Shown piece by piece: positions 5,856 to 6,567 of a stretch of DNA of 6,567 nt. The notes under the pieces were generated by a model. It was not told the DNA's origin. It saw only the letters and a list, made by a program, of their open reading frames with translations, and ran no database searches. This DNA is from Nitrososphaeria archaeon (GTDB taxonomy: Archaea; Thermoproteota; Nitrososphaeria; Geothermarchaeales; JDFR-13): the NCBI GenBank assembly GCA_027000765.1, contig JALTNJ010000089.1:1-6567 (forward strand), given 5' to 3'. Position numbers and translations under genes: made by a program. Every line of letters begins with the position of its first letter. Position 1 is the first letter of the stretch.

Positions 5856-6112
5856 TGATCGAGGTAGTCGTACTAGGATTCTTCCAAGACTATACAGGCA
5901 GGAAAAACATCGAACTGGAGATAGAGAAACCTATAACAATTAGGGAGATACTTAAAAGGATATCCCCTGAACTCGCAGAGTATATCGAGAGCCACCCTGA
6001 GAACTCCATTATACTAGTAAACGGAGTAAGCATATACAATATGAAGGGATTTGACACACGGGTAAGAGACGGGGACAAGATCTCTATAATGCCTGTAGTA
6101 GGCGGTGGATGA
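5852..6112 (+). CDS. MoaD/ThiS-like ubiquitin-fold sulfur carrier
   Basis: The 86-residue protein has the beta-grasp pattern of MoaD: a first strand IEVVVLGFFQDYTG, a second strand, the helix TIREILKRI (29-37), SIILVNG (52-58), a loop with GFDTRVRDGDKISIMPVVGGG, and the C-terminal Gly-Gly. That tail is adenylated and thiocarboxylated in MoaD to deliver the dithiolene sulfurs of molybdopterin and tungstopterin. Archaeal relatives (SAMPs) can also be joined to proteins. The ATG lies in the overlap ATGA with the oxidoreductase stop, so translation is probably coupled; a second ATG at 5855 gives a protein one residue shorter. The pairing suggests that this copy serves the cofactor of the upstream enzyme; no MoaE, MoeB or other cofactor gene is in view. 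Confidence 0.9.
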   Translation: MMIEVVVLGFFQDYTGRKNIELEIEKPITIREILKRISPELAEYIESHPENSIILVNGVSIYNMKGFDTRVRDGDKISIMPVVGGG

Positions 6113-6130
6113 CCCTATCTCCACCACCCC

Positions 6131-6152
6131 ATTTTATTTTGTTTTCTATTTC
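6131..6152 (+). terminator. T-rich transcription terminator after the oxidoreductase/MoaD operon
   Basis: Starting 19 bases after the MoaD-like stop, the plus strand carries a run of thymine tracts (ATTTTATTTTGTTTTCTATT and onward) without a hairpin. Archaeal RNA polymerase typically stops at such U-rich stretches. It lies in the 52-base gap before the opposing gene's stop codon. Confidence 0.6.
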
Positions 6153-6164
6153 TAGACACATAGG

Positions 6165-6567
6165 CTAACGAGGATTCTCCTCAACCCATTTAAAGTAGCT
6201 CATCATCCCCTCTACACTAACCTTAAGCTCATCACCAGCATATCCCCTAGACTTGAAGTACTTATCCATTACACCAGCCTCAAAATCAACCTCGATCAAC
6301 TCATGGTAAGCTCTATCCACATCATAACCCTTCTTATAAAACTCATATAAAGTGTCTCTCCACTCCCTCCACTTTCTAATAGCATATTTAATGGCCTTTT
6401 TCCCAGGTTCATAGATACCATAATGTGTGAAGAAGACCCTCTTTACATCGTATTCCAGAAGCTTTTCAAGGCTCTTTATAGCTTTCTCAGGATTATGTGG
6501 CTTTGGAGTTATCGGTACCAATGCATTATCATGATATAACCCGGCCGCATCCCCACTGAATAGGAAG
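6165..6567 (-). CDS. Metallo-beta-lactamase-fold hydrolase, C-terminal part
   Basis: The frame is open to the right edge, so the gene is cut; 133 residues are visible before the TAG at 6165-6167. They begin FLFSGDAAGLYHDNA, in which Asp6 of GDAAG is the usual bridging metal ligand, continue with a proline-rich loop (PITPKPHNP) and the helix AIKSLEKLLEY, and reach FFTHYG, where His48 is the last metal-binding histidine of the fold. The HxHxDH motif would lie off the window. A helical tail of about 80 residues, rich in Trp, Tyr and charged residues, follows; a similar tail is seen in MBL proteins of the glyoxalase II-like type (COG0491), but the substrate cannot be read from this part. TTG 6521 is internal to the domain and is not the start. 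The gene converges on the MoaD-like gene. Confidence 0.85.
   Translation of the reverse strand, partial: FLFSGDAAGLYHDNALVPITPKPHNPEKAIKSLEKLLEYDVKRVFFTHYGIYEPGKKAIKYAIRKWREWRDTLYEFYKKGYDVDRAYHELIEVDFEAGVMDKYFKSRGYAGDELKVSVEGMMSYFKWVEENPR

Noticed and set aside
6519..6521. TTG as the start of a complete 118-residue protein at the right end.
   Set aside because: The frame continues upstream to the window edge and encodes the GDAAG metal-binding motif, so the gene is truncated by the window.

Overview
The window looks like a chromosomal segment of a hyperthermophilic archaeon, most likely of the Thermoproteota (crenarchaeal side). The evidence is a fragment resembling the C-terminus of reverse gyrase, an archaeal family 4 (iron-sulfur) uracil-DNA glycosylase, a tungstopterin-type aldehyde:ferredoxin oxidoreductase, a PDCD5-like protein, heavy use of AGG/AGA and ATA codons, and archaeal TATA-like boxes about 25-31 bases upstream of several start codons. 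The genus cannot be fixed from the sequence. Genes are densely packed on both strands, no gap exceeds 300 bases, and I see no rRNA, tRNA, CRISPR array, insertion sequence or prophage.

Layout. Positions 1-196 (+) hold the end of a type IA topoisomerase, probably reverse gyrase. It converges on a glycerophosphodiester phosphodiesterase (193-906, -), and the two stop codons interlock in one CTAG. From 959 to 3020 on the + strand come three genes spaced by about 50-75 bases, each with its own candidate promoter: a SIRT5-like (class III) sirtuin, the uracil-DNA glycosylase, and a HAD phosphatase that resembles polynucleotide 3'-phosphatases. The HAD gene converges on a PDCD5-like gene (3017-3385, -), again with interlocked stops, here in TTAA. 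A MIP18/DUF59 iron-sulfur assembly protein follows (3530-3853, -). Divergent from it, sharing an 88-base promoter region, is an aldehyde:ferredoxin oxidoreductase (3942-5855, +) that overlaps a MoaD/ThiS-like ubiquitin-fold protein (5852-6112, +) by ATGA. After a T-rich terminator, the C-terminal part of a metallo-beta-lactamase-fold protein (6165-6567, -) runs off the right edge.

How the genes may work together. The clearest functional unit is the oxidoreductase plus MoaD-like pair: MoaD-type proteins donate the dithiolene sulfur of the pterin cofactor that the oxidoreductase needs. The divergent DUF59 protein could help mature its [4Fe-4S] cluster and that of the nearby uracil-DNA glycosylase. 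The glycosylase and HAD gene may both belong to DNA repair, but that link rests only on proximity and fold resemblance. Everything here falls into known families, and I see no convincing new system. The points most worth a second look are the altered second pterin motif of the oxidoreductase, its two possible starts, the sirtuin's deacylase signature, the off-context PDCD5-like gene and the doubly interlocked convergent stops.
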